From Ruminiclostridium sp. (lineage in GTDB: Bacteria; Bacillota_A; Clostridia; Oscillospirales; Ruminococcaceae): a DNA stretch of 11,513 nucleotides. This document shows positions 6,560-11,513 of this stretch, one piece after another. A model generated the notes under the pieces. That model searched no databases, had not been told where the DNA came from, and was given only the letters and a program-made list of their open reading frames with translations. The position numbers were made by a program, and so were the translations under genes. Every line of letters starts with the position of its first letter. Position 1 is the stretch's first letter. The DNA lies in the NCBI GenBank assembly GCA_017550775.1, contig JAFZOA010000666.1, positions 1 through 11,513 on the forward strand, in the 5' to 3' direction.

Positions 6560-7030
6560 ATGGAACGCCGCGATACAACTGCTATACTCTCAGATCTATG
6601 CCGAAAATTGATAAACCCTATCAATGATACCCGCATTTACTGGGCGCGAGAGGTAACATTCGACTACGGAAAGAGCGAACAATGCCGAGTGGACTTTATG
6701 AGATTTCAGCCGTTGAACAACACGACCTCCGGCATTGAAAAAGGTGACTTCTATTGTTACGAAATAAAGTCCTGCGTCGCTGATTTCAAATCAAAGAACG
6801 GACACAACTTCATCGGGGATTTCAATTACTATGTAATGGCCGAAGATGTGTTCCGAGAGGTTAAGGACGAAATTCCATACCGTGTAGGGGTATATGTGCC
6901 GGAGCCACGGTCAATGACTCTCCGCTCGATAAAGAGAGCCGTTCGTACAGACAGGAGCAGGTCGGTATCTGAAATGCTGCTGATGATGTTTCGCTCGGCA
7001 AACAGGGATAGATTTGACAATCCGTTTTGA
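6560..7030 (+). CDS. PD-(D/E)XK nuclease-like phage protein
   Basis: A 156-residue protein with an MmcB/VRR-like nuclease look. E31 (AREVTF), D45 (CRVDFMRF) and E68-x-K70 (YEIKSC) give the E...D...ExK pattern of the PD-(D/E)XK superfamily, with beta strands around the acidic residues. The block VADFKSKNGHNFIGDFNYYV (73-92) and the later SEMLLMMFRSANRD are strongly reminiscent of a recurring phage family often left as 'hypothetical'. It probably cuts or trims DNA, but the substrate is unknown. The start is supported by AAGGGGTGAG just upstream, overlapping the previous stop. It is the same general nuclease class as RecU further along, so the operon carries two. Confidence 0.7.
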   Translation: MERRDTTAILSDLCRKLINPINDTRIYWAREVTFDYGKSEQCRVDFMRFQPLNNTTSGIEKGDFYCYEIKSCVADFKSKNGHNFIGDFNYYVMAEDVFREVKDEIPYRVGVYVPEPRSMTLRSIKRAVRTDRSRSVSEMLLMMFRSANRDRFDNPF

Positions 7031-7048
7031 TAGAAAGGAATGGTGATT

Positions 7049-7243
7049 ATGGAAAACCGTGACACGAAGCTGATTCTTGACAAAGCAAGGGTAAATGGTT
7101 TCAACGAGACTTTGTCCAAGATAGGAAAATACTTAGAAAGGGAAAACAGCCGATTATTCGACGACGCACCCACAATGAGCGAATACGTCCGGGCGATAGA
7201 ACGCAGGAAACGGAGCTCACACAGGAAAGGCAGGAGAAGATGA
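7049..7243 (+). CDS. Small basic hypothetical protein
   Basis: A 64-residue protein. ATG at 7049 is preferred over 7040 or the GTG at 7043 because GAAAGGAA (7033-7040) gives proper spacing only to 7049. The chain is helical, with LILDKARVNGFNETLSKIGK, and ends in a strongly basic tail (ERRKRSSHRKGRRR), suggesting contact with nucleic acid. No family recognised. The stop overlaps the next ATG (ATGA at 7240). Confidence 0.65.
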   Translation: MENRDTKLILDKARVNGFNETLSKIGKYLERENSRLFDDAPTMSEYVRAIERRKRSSHRKGRRR

Positions 7244-7413
7244 ACGACTTGCTTGTTATCCCGAAATGCGAGTATCACGATCTGCAACTGGAATATGTGA
7301 TACCGCGTACATACGAGCAGCGCTGGTGTGGGGCAATGTACAAATGCCCACAATGCGGCAGGAGCAAACTATATCCCTCAAAGGAATTTAGGGAGATTTT
7401 GAAAGGAAAGTGA
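7240..7413 (+). CDS. 57-residue zinc-finger-like protein
   Basis: Short gene read directly from the sequence: ATG at 7240 overlapping the previous TGA, AGGAGA just upstream, stop TGA at 7411-7413. It fills what would otherwise be a 178-nt gap. The protein begins MNDLLVIPKCEYHDL and contains C10, H13, C30 and the knuckle C36-x2-C39 (CPQCGR), consistent with one zinc site. It is basic at the end (FREILKGK). Function unknown; it belongs with the other small Cys-rich proteins of this operon. Confidence 0.7.
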   Translation: MNDLLVIPKCEYHDLQLEYVIPRTYEQRWCGAMYKCPQCGRSKLYPSKEFREILKGK

Positions 7414-7421
7414 GGATAACT

Positions 7422-7670
7422 ATGATTAACGCAGATGACTTCATAGCAATAGAGCAGTACAAGAAGTACGGACGGATAATTCCCTGCAGGGAGTGCAACA
7501 ATTACAAAGCCCAGAGTGGCACGAAAGGTTACGGTATATGCTCGGTGCTCGGCAGGATGATGAAAGAGAACGAGTATTGCTGCTACGGCAAGGAAAAGCC
7601 CGTCGAGGACGATATTGTATATCCGATGGACGCGGGAGATCGTGATTACAGCGGTCTGCTGGACGAATAG
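7422..7670 (+). CDS. Small Cys-rich phage protein
   Basis: An 82-residue protein. ATG 7422 is preferred over GTG 7410 because TGAGG (7411-7415) lies 6 nt before it, while GTG 7410 has a ribosome site too close. Residues 20-57 hold C22-x2-C25 (IPCRECNNY), C40 (GYGICSVLGR) and C53/C54 (EYCCYGKEK). This matches a frequent small phage protein pattern 'C..C.y......C......f......C.yG' that probably binds one zinc or folds around disulfides. Function unknown. AGGAGG for the next gene overlaps its stop codon. Confidence 0.7.
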   Translation: MINADDFIAIEQYKKYGRIIPCRECNNYKAQSGTKGYGICSVLGRMMKENEYCCYGKEKPVEDDIVYPMDAGDRDYSGLLDE

Positions 7671-7680
7671 GAGGCTGACA

Positions 7681-8256
7681 ATGGTAAAGCCGATATTGTT
7701 CAATACCGAAATGGTGTGCGCGATCCTCGCCGGCAGGAAAACCGTCACAAGGCGGGTGGTTAAGCCACAGCCTGAAACAAATCTGTTAGAATGGTTGCAA
7801 CAAGGCGGTGGGAGAAAATCGCCGTATAATGTTGATGATATCCTTTATGTTCGGGAGACTTGGGCGAAACTTAGTGATTGGATTGACGTTGACCCCGATG
7901 TCGGAGTCTTTGACGGATATATTTACAAGGCTGATTGGGATAATAGTGCGAAAAAAACTGAACGTCCGAAATGGACGCCCTCAATCCACATGCCGAAAGA
8001 AGCCGCTCGAATATTTTTGCGGGTGACAAATGTGTCGGTCACAAAGTTGCAGGATATTACCACAACGGATATGCAGAAAGAAGGTCTTACATCTATGGCA
8101 GTATTTGCCGGAGACAAAGAGATTGCACGGCAGGAATGGGCATTATTGTGGAACAGCACCATACCGGGCAAGGATTATAACAAGTATTGTTTTTCTGCCA
8201 ATCCGTGGGTATGGGTAATCGAGTTTGAAAGGACGGAGAAACCGAATGGCATATAA
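7681..8256 (+). CDS. ASCH/PUA-like domain phage protein
   Basis: A 191-residue protein. ATG 7681 follows AGGAGG (7669-7674) by 6 nt. Its layout is that of phage ASCH-like proteins: MVKPILFNTEMVCAILAGRK then TVTRRVVKPQ at the N-terminus (GRKTVTRR, 18-25), DILYVRETW (53-61), W98-TPSIHMPKEAARIFLRV (98-115), LQDIT, and NPWVWVIEFER near the end. ASCH/PUA-like barrels usually bind RNA or modified nucleobases, and close phage relatives are annotated only by domain. The conserved GRKxxTRR is the usual signature. The target here is unknown. The gene overlaps RecU by 11 nt. Confidence 0.8.
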   Translation: MVKPILFNTEMVCAILAGRKTVTRRVVKPQPETNLLEWLQQGGGRKSPYNVDDILYVRETWAKLSDWIDVDPDVGVFDGYIYKADWDNSAKKTERPKWTPSIHMPKEAARIFLRVTNVSVTKLQDITTTDMQKEGLTSMAVFAGDKEIARQEWALLWNSTIPGKDYNKYCFSANPWVWVIEFERTEKPNGI

Positions 8257-8773
8257 CCACAGATCCGCTCAGGCAAGTTATCGCGGAAGATTAAACCGCA
8301 AAGAGGGCGGCGAGTTTGAGAAGATGATCGAGGCTGCGTGCGAGTATTACTGCGATAAGGGGCTTGCGGATATCGAAAAGACCCCGGAGCCGTTCGCGGT
8401 CACAAAATCTCTCGGCAAAGGAAAGTTTGAGGGTCATTTCTTGAAGAAAGCGCAACCCGATTTCAAGGGAACAATCAGAGGCGGCAAGTCCATTGTATTC
8501 GACGCGAAATCGACGACCACGGACAGGATCGCGGTGTCCGTCCTCTCGGACGAGCAGCGGAAACATCTGCTCCTTCATAAGAAGCTCGGAGCGACATCCG
8601 GCGTTATGGTGACGTACAGCTTCAAATGGTTTTTCTTCATACCGATTGACAAGTTTCTCAACGCCAAAGAGATAAACGGTCACGCATATTGGACGCTGCT
8701 CGAAGCCGAACTCTCCGGCATATACATACGGCACACGGGCACAATGCTTGATTTCCTGGAGGGATTGATATGA
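8246..8773 (+). CDS. recU: Holliday junction resolvase RecU-like
   Basis: A 175-residue protein of typical RecU length. Residues 18-34 (NRKEGGEFEKMIEAACE) form the first helix with the conserved GxxFE; 43-49 is IEKTPEP; D72 (QPDFKG) and D86-x-K88 (VFDAKST) give the metal-binding catalytic triad, with Asp instead of the more common Glu in ExK; and Q104 lies in the helix SDEQRKHLLL. RecU cuts four-way DNA junctions during recombination; phage copies act on replication and packaging intermediates. The ATG 8246 sits inside the previous gene (11-nt overlap) with GGAG about 8 nt upstream; starting at 8225 would only add residues before the conserved region. The stop overlaps the next ATG. Confidence 0.85.
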   Translation: MAYNHRSAQASYRGRLNRKEGGEFEKMIEAACEYYCDKGLADIEKTPEPFAVTKSLGKGKFEGHFLKKAQPDFKGTIRGGKSIVFDAKSTTTDRIAVSVLSDEQRKHLLLHKKLGATSGVMVTYSFKWFFFIPIDKFLNAKEINGHAYWTLLEAELSGIYIRHTGTMLDFLEGLI

Positions 8774-8952
8774 AACCACCAATTGATATGAACAAGAATA
8801 CCTGCTCGATTTGCAGATATGAAAAAATGCCACACTTTCAATGTACTCATCCCGATTATCATTGGTATTTGGAACATCACGAAGAATACGGCAGAATGTG
8901 TCCGTTATTTGAGGAAAAGGAGGAAAAAGAAAATGAGACCACCGATATATGA
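8770..8952 (+). CDS. Small Cys/His-rich protein
   Basis: A 60-residue protein with ATGA overlap to recU and GGAGGG (8758-8763) 6 nt before the start. C12-x2-C15 (TCSICRY), C25 (FQCTHP), H27 and C44 (RMCPLFEE) make a likely zinc site. Several His and Tyr residues lie between. The acidic end (EEKEEKENE) is encoded by the purine-rich ribosome site of the radical SAM gene, which overlaps it by 20 nt. The same type of protein ('CxxCk....C.HP.......CPlw') recurs in Firmicutes phages, role unknown. Confidence 0.7.
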   Translation: MKPPIDMNKNTCSICRYEKMPHFQCTHPDYHWYLEHHEEYGRMCPLFEEKEEKENETTDI

Positions 8953-9634
8953 ACCGAAAGGCGCGGCGAAGGAATACGGAGACCTCGCGCTGAATATCTA
9001 CACGGGCTGTCCGCACCGCTGCTTTTACTGTTATGTGCCGCAGGTGCTGCATTGTGACCGCGAGAAATTCCATACCGACATCAGACCTCGCCCGAACATA
9101 GTTGAGGAAACCCGCAAGCAGTTGGAGCGCGAGCAAATTACAGGCAAGTTAATACACCTCTGTTTTACCTGCGATCCGTACCCTACGGGGTATGATTCGC
9201 GAGTGACACGCAAGTTAATAAAACTCCTGAAGGAGCACGGCAATCACGTCCAGATACTCACAAAGGGTGACGGCTCACGTGACTTCGATCTGCTCGACAA
9301 AGATGATTGGTACGGAGTTACCATCGACGGTAAATGCGAGTATGATATGTATTACTCGAAATTCAATGCATTAAGAGCGGCAAAAACATACGGCTTTAAT
9401 ACTTGGATTTCGTTTGAGCCTGTTGTAAATGCAAGAAATGTTCTCGATATTCTCCACAAGCTTCCCCACGAAAAGGTGGATAGAGTAAAAATCGGGAAAC
9501 TGAATTATTTTACACCCGAACAGGAAATAGACTGGTGTTCGTTTGGACATTCAGCTGAGGCTATTTGTAAGAAGATAGGTATTGATTACTACATCAAGGG
9601 AAGTCTGCGGAAATGTATGAATGAAAAGGAGTGA
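8933..9634 (+). CDS. Radical SAM protein (SplB-like, COG1533 type)
   Basis: A 233-residue protein; ATG 8933 is set by AAGGAGG (8917-8923), 9 nt upstream. C26-x3-C30-x2-C33 (GCPHRCFYCYVP) is the radical SAM iron-sulfur motif, so it should bind a [4Fe-4S] cluster and cleave SAM to a 5'-deoxyadenosyl radical. The start YEPKGAAKEYGDLALNIYTG and the later CFTCDPYP (77-84), LTKG (109-112) and DWYGVTI (125-131) resemble the spore-photoproduct-lyase-like radical SAM group found in phages and prophages. C80 is an extra Cys near the expected active-site region. It is shorter than SplB (about 340 residues). The substrate is unknown. GC is ~52% over 8941-9300 but ~39% over 9301-9600, suggesting a mosaic gene. 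Confidence 0.85.
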   Translation: MRPPIYEPKGAAKEYGDLALNIYTGCPHRCFYCYVPQVLHCDREKFHTDIRPRPNIVEETRKQLEREQITGKLIHLCFTCDPYPTGYDSRVTRKLIKLLKEHGNHVQILTKGDGSRDFDLLDKDDWYGVTIDGKCEYDMYYSKFNALRAAKTYGFNTWISFEPVVNARNVLDILHKLPHEKVDRVKIGKLNYFTPEQEIDWCSFGHSAEAICKKIGIDYYIKGSLRKCMNEKE

Positions 9635-9641
9635 TTTTCAA

Positions 9642-9983
9642 ATGAACGCAAAGGAATTTTACAGTGTTGTCAAGGCTCTGGAAAAGTCGAAGTATGAGCT
9701 CTTCTACAATGAGGGTATAGGCTTTGACCTCTGTGCTGTGAACAAAAAGAGCGAGGAAGATTGGACTCACGTTGCAATAGGCACGGGCGAACAGCGGACA
9801 CAGCTTCTGCTCGGTGCTATATTCGATATGTTCCAGGACGTCAAGGGCAGAGTTACAGCGGAGCAGTTTGCCGACACAATTAAGGCGGGATTTTTAAAGC
9901 TGGTCGAGCTGAAGAACACCGACAAGCCTGCGGACGATAGCGTGTCCGAAATATCAATCGACAACCATAGCGGCGAGGAGTGA
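9642..9983 (+). CDS. Hypothetical protein
   Basis: A 113-residue acidic protein. GAAAAGGAG (9623-9631) supports ATG 9642; an earlier ATG at 9621 would lie before the ribosome site. The N-terminal ~75 residues look alpha/beta (MNAKEFYSVVKALEKSKYEL, GIGFDLCAV, DWTHVAIGTGEQRTQLLLGA), and the C-terminal ~25 are disordered and acidic (DDSVSEISIDNHSGEE). No catalytic pattern is seen and no family recognised. The stop overlaps the ribosome site of the regulator gene downstream, suggesting co-expression. Confidence 0.7.
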   Translation: MNAKEFYSVVKALEKSKYELFYNEGIGFDLCAVNKKSEEDWTHVAIGTGEQRTQLLLGAIFDMFQDVKGRVTAEQFADTIKAGFLKLVELKNTDKPADDSVSEISIDNHSGEE

Positions 9984-9988
9984 AAGAA

Positions 9989-10381
9989 ATGACGGTTGAG
10001 AGGTTATACGACTTGTATTACATAAAAAAGCACATCGAGCGTATTGACAATGAAATAATGCGCCTTGCAATAAACGCCGGTCCAAGCGGTTATAGGTCGC
10101 CGAATATTAGCGGTATGCCTCGAAATCCGTCGCCCATAAACAAGTCTGACTTGGCTCTTGACGAAATTCAGAAATTGAATAACGAGAAACAGAGCCTTCA
10201 AATCGAGATCGAAGAAATTGAGAATTGGATCCACTCGCTACGCAGAAAAGACCAGCTTATTGTTAGATACCGTTATGAAGATCGTCTTTCATGGCAAGAA
10301 ATAGCTGACATAATCGGTGGAAAGGAGACTATCGACAGTATAAAAAGCGCACATTATAGATGCTTGAAAGCGAACTTATAA
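9989..10381 (+). CDS. Sigma-region-4-like HTH regulator (DUF1492/ArpU-like type)
   Basis: A 130-residue protein. ATG 9989 is preferred over GTG 9980 because GAGGAG (9975-9980) gives 8 nt spacing. An N-terminal helix (VERLYDLYYIKKHIERIDNE) is followed by a Pro/Ser/Asn linker (30-52), a coiled-coil-like helix (53-82) and a helix-turn-helix of sigma-70 region 4 type: LRRKDQLIVRYRYEDRLSWQ, EIADIIGG, then a recognition helix around 113-127 (ETIDSIKSAHYRCLK). This layout is that of small phage regulators (RinA, ArpU, DUF1492 and similar) that sit last in early operons and turn on late genes. The promoter and tandem repeats in the gap just downstream fit that role, but binding is inferred. Confidence 0.75.
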   Translation: MTVERLYDLYYIKKHIERIDNEIMRLAINAGPSGYRSPNISGMPRNPSPINKSDLALDEIQKLNNEKQSLQIEIEEIENWIHSLRRKDQLIVRYRYEDRLSWQEIADIIGGKETIDSIKSAHYRCLKANL

Positions 10382-10401
10382 AATAGTGACGCATTCGGCG
10401 C

Positions 10402-10421
10402 TAATGTCGTTTATGTCGTTG
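10402..10421 (+). repeat. Tandem 9-nt repeat overlapping the -35 box
   Basis: Two head-to-tail copies, TAATGTCGT (10402-10410) and TTATGTCGT (10411-10419), differ in one base and run directly into the -35 hexamer TTGACG. The position fits an operator or activator site. Confidence 0.5.
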
Positions 10422-10448
10422 ACGATTTATTGCGGTATAGTTTATAAT
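10419..10448 (+). promoter_or_regulatory. Near-consensus sigma-A promoter
   Basis: TTGACG (10419-10424) and TATAAT (10443-10448) are separated by 18 nt, which matches the housekeeping consensus at 11 of 12 positions. Transcription would begin near 10455, reading right into the terminator hairpin and then the transporter gene. It is the only clear promoter in the window. Confidence 0.7.
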
Positions 10449-10468
10449 TAAGCTGTAAAAATCTATAT

Positions 10469-10559
10469 CATAGCAGCCGTCCGATATTCTGTCGGGCGGT
10501 ATCTTTTTGCGAAAGCGAGGTTTTACCTGCTGCTGTGTTGCTCCTTTGCATAGCAGCCG
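10469..10559 (+). repeat. 11-nt direct repeat CATAGCAGCCG, two copies
   Basis: Exact copies at 10469-10479 and 10549-10559, start to start 80 nt. The first enters the left arm of the terminator stem. CTGCTGCTG at 10527-10535 contains GCTGCT, which can pair with the AGCAGC of either copy, giving two competing structures. Confidence 0.55.
10477..10508 (+). terminator. Intrinsic terminator or attenuator
   Basis: CCGTCCGA (10477-10484) pairs with TCGGGCGG (10492-10499) over 8 bp with one G-U pair and a 7-nt loop, followed by TATCTTTTT (10500-10508). It ends the upstream operon. Because it also lies about 55 nt after the predicted start of the adjacent promoter, it may attenuate transcription into the next gene or produce a short RNA. 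Confidence 0.7.
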
Positions 10560-10564
10560 AACGA

Positions 10565-10583
10565 GTGGATCACGCCAATCCAC
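10565..10583 (+). repeat. Small inverted repeat before the transporter start
   Basis: GTGGAT (10565-10570) and ATCCAC (10578-10583) form a perfect 6-bp stem with a 7-nt loop, 8 nt before the ribosome site GAAAGGAGG (10592-10600). No U-tract follows, so it is not a terminator; it may be an RNA structure in the leader or a small operator. Confidence 0.4.
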
Positions 10584-10608
10584 ACGGCAACGAAAGGAGG
10601 AAAACAAA

Positions 10609-11513
10609 TTGTTTTCAAAAATTACTGACAAATTCAAAACAAAGCCGAGTTTCTACTATGCTATGAGCATAGCGGCGACTTGGGCGGGTATCGGCTCCCT
10701 GATGAACGGCGTGGAAATGACAAAGACATACGGCTTTATCCCTTCGCTGATATGGGTGCTCGGAAATGTTCTTGCGTGCGTCGTGTATGGTCTGATCGCG
10801 CCGAAGATACCAAAGGTACGCGAGGTATTCTGCTCGAAGCCAATGATGTGGATATGTGGCATTATGTGCGTATTCCAGTCTTGGCTCTCAATGAACGGTA
10901 TGCAGACGGTATTCACCGACACCGCGTTCGGCAGTATCACGGGAACGGTCATAGCATACGCAGAGGCAGTATTCTTTATCGTCATTCTGTGGAAATTCGG
11001 AATGATACGCAATGTTCTCACGGATAACTTCGGCTGGGTGATCGTATATCTGATTGCGGCCGGTGTGACCGTCGCGGCTCTTGTCACTTCCGGCGGTGCC
11101 TTCAATGAAATATCCGCGGGTCTTGAGCCCGAAAATATGCAGACGGGTATCTGGAAAGCTATATTGCTCCTCCCGGGACCGTTCACATATCCGTATTTCT
11201 TTGAGCTGCTGAATTACAACGACAAGAACGAGGACGGAACGCAGAAGATAAACACCAAAAAGGTATTTATTCTCGGCGGCGTTCTGTTCGGCGTGTATAT
11301 GGCTATCGTATTCCCGCTTGCGTGGGCGCAGTTCAGCCCCGTGCTCAACATCATCAAGGCGGTGCTGATCACGATAATCGGTACATCTACGCTATCTTCC
11401 GCTATGTACTCGATATACATAGCATTCGGAAAGAAGCTCGGTCTTATAGTCAATATCGCACTTGTCGCAGGGTGGCAGTTCCTTATTCCGCTCGGAGTAA
11501 TGGGAATGTGGAC
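10609..11513 (+). CDS. Multi-pass membrane protein, transporter-like (3' end outside window)
   Basis: A TTG start at 10609 lies 8 nt after GAAAGGAGG (10592-10600). The frame stays open for 301 codons to the right edge, so it is incomplete. About nine hydrophobic segments are visible, near residues 14-35, 42-65, 78-97, 106-129, 141-161, 183-200, 218-240, 247-270 and 278-299, with a charged loop at 201-218 (LNYNDKNEDGTQK). The first helix has a Gly break (ATWAGIGSLMNG) followed by EMTKTYGFIPSLIWVLGN. This recalls the broken first helix and amphipathic second helix of LeuT-fold transporters such as sodium:solute symporters, but I cannot assign a family or substrate. It has its own promoter and leader. 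Such a gene is unusual next to a phage early operon; it could be phage cargo or host DNA beyond an element border. Confidence 0.7.
   Translation, partial: MFSKITDKFKTKPSFYYAMSIAATWAGIGSLMNGVEMTKTYGFIPSLIWVLGNVLACVVYGLIAPKIPKVREVFCSKPMMWICGIMCVFQSWLSMNGMQTVFTDTAFGSITGTVIAYAEAVFFIVILWKFGMIRNVLTDNFGWVIVYLIAAGVTVAALVTSGGAFNEISAGLEPENMQTGIWKAILLLPGPFTYPYFFELLNYNDKNEDGTQKINTKKVFILGGVLFGVYMAIVFPLAWAQFSPVLNIIKAVLITIIGTSTLSSAMYSIYIAFGKKLGLIVNIALVAGWQFLIPLGVMGMW

Noticed and set aside
6037..6636. 199-codon open frame on the minus strand
   Set aside because: Antisense to the zinc-ribbon, DUF4314 and nuclease genes; no ribosome site or family pattern seen.
8291..9136. 281-codon open frame on the minus strand
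   Set aside because: It lies antisense to recU, the Cys-rich gene and the radical SAM gene, all of which have recognisable motifs and ribosome sites. Its own protein has no recognisable domain.
10469..10559. Phage attachment site from the direct repeats
   Set aside because: The copies are only 80 nt apart with no integrase nearby, so an RNA or binding-site role fits better.
10401..10637. 78-codon minus-strand frame across the intergenic region
   Set aside because: It spans the promoter, the terminator and the ribosome site of the transporter, and has no convincing start signal or family.
10656..11186. 176-codon open frame on the minus strand
   Set aside because: Mirror of the transporter gene, which has a strong ribosome site and continuous membrane segments in the forward frame.
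1..11513. CRISPR array, tRNA, rRNA or insertion sequence
   Set aside because: No regular repeat-spacer pattern, cloverleaf, rRNA stretch, transposase or long terminal inverted repeat was seen on reading both strands.
1..11513. Recoded stop codon
   Set aside because: TAA, TAG and TGA all end genes at points where a new start follows at once, so the standard code fits.

Overview
The window looks like the early (replication and DNA metabolism) region of a phage or prophage, or a closely related mobile element, from an anaerobic gut Firmicute of the Clostridia. This rests on four things seen in the sequence: about 21 small genes on one strand with almost no gaps; repeated ATGA and GTGA stop/start overlaps; very strong GAAAGGAG ribosome binding sites; and a gene set typical of Firmicutes phages. 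That set is a ParB-like end, an N6-adenine-methyltransferase-like protein, DUF2786, DUF7694, DUF4314, a PD-(D/E)XK nuclease, an ASCH-like protein, a RecU resolvase, a radical SAM enzyme and a sigma-region-4-like regulator. No integrase, terminase, capsid or rRNA/tRNA gene is visible, so phage origin is an inference. Standard code is used, with TAA, TAG and TGA all serving as stops.

Layout. Positions 1-494 hold the acidic C-terminal end of a ParB-like protein and a small membrane protein. Positions 497-1429 encode a methyltransferase-like protein that keeps the SAM-binding motif but lacks the NPP[FY] catalytic motif; it ends in QLSFF, a possible sliding-clamp tag. Its linker DNA carries a perfect 16-bp palindrome in a cluster of AACGC repeats. 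Positions 1443-5061 contain six genes of mostly unknown function, two of them AT-rich compared with their neighbours. A secreted protein with a signal peptide lies at 5048-5878. Positions 5875-8952 form a dense set of small Cys-rich (probably zinc-binding) proteins mixed with DUF4314, a nuclease, an ASCH-like protein and RecU. The radical SAM enzyme (8933-9634), an unknown protein (9642-9983) and a helix-turn-helix regulator (9989-10381) close the operon.

The only sizeable gap, 10382-10608 (227 nt), is rich in signals: a tandem 9-nt repeat running into a near-consensus sigma-A promoter, an intrinsic terminator only about 55 nt after the predicted start site, and an 11-nt direct repeat. It is followed by a multi-pass membrane protein, probably a transporter, that runs off the right edge. 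That gene is the least expected item in this setting.

How the genes may work together (inference): one early transcript would supply DNA modification or segregation functions (ParB-like, methyltransferase-like), recombination and nuclease functions (RecU, PD-(D/E)XK) and small accessory proteins. The last gene of the operon, the HTH regulator, would then act on the promoter just downstream.
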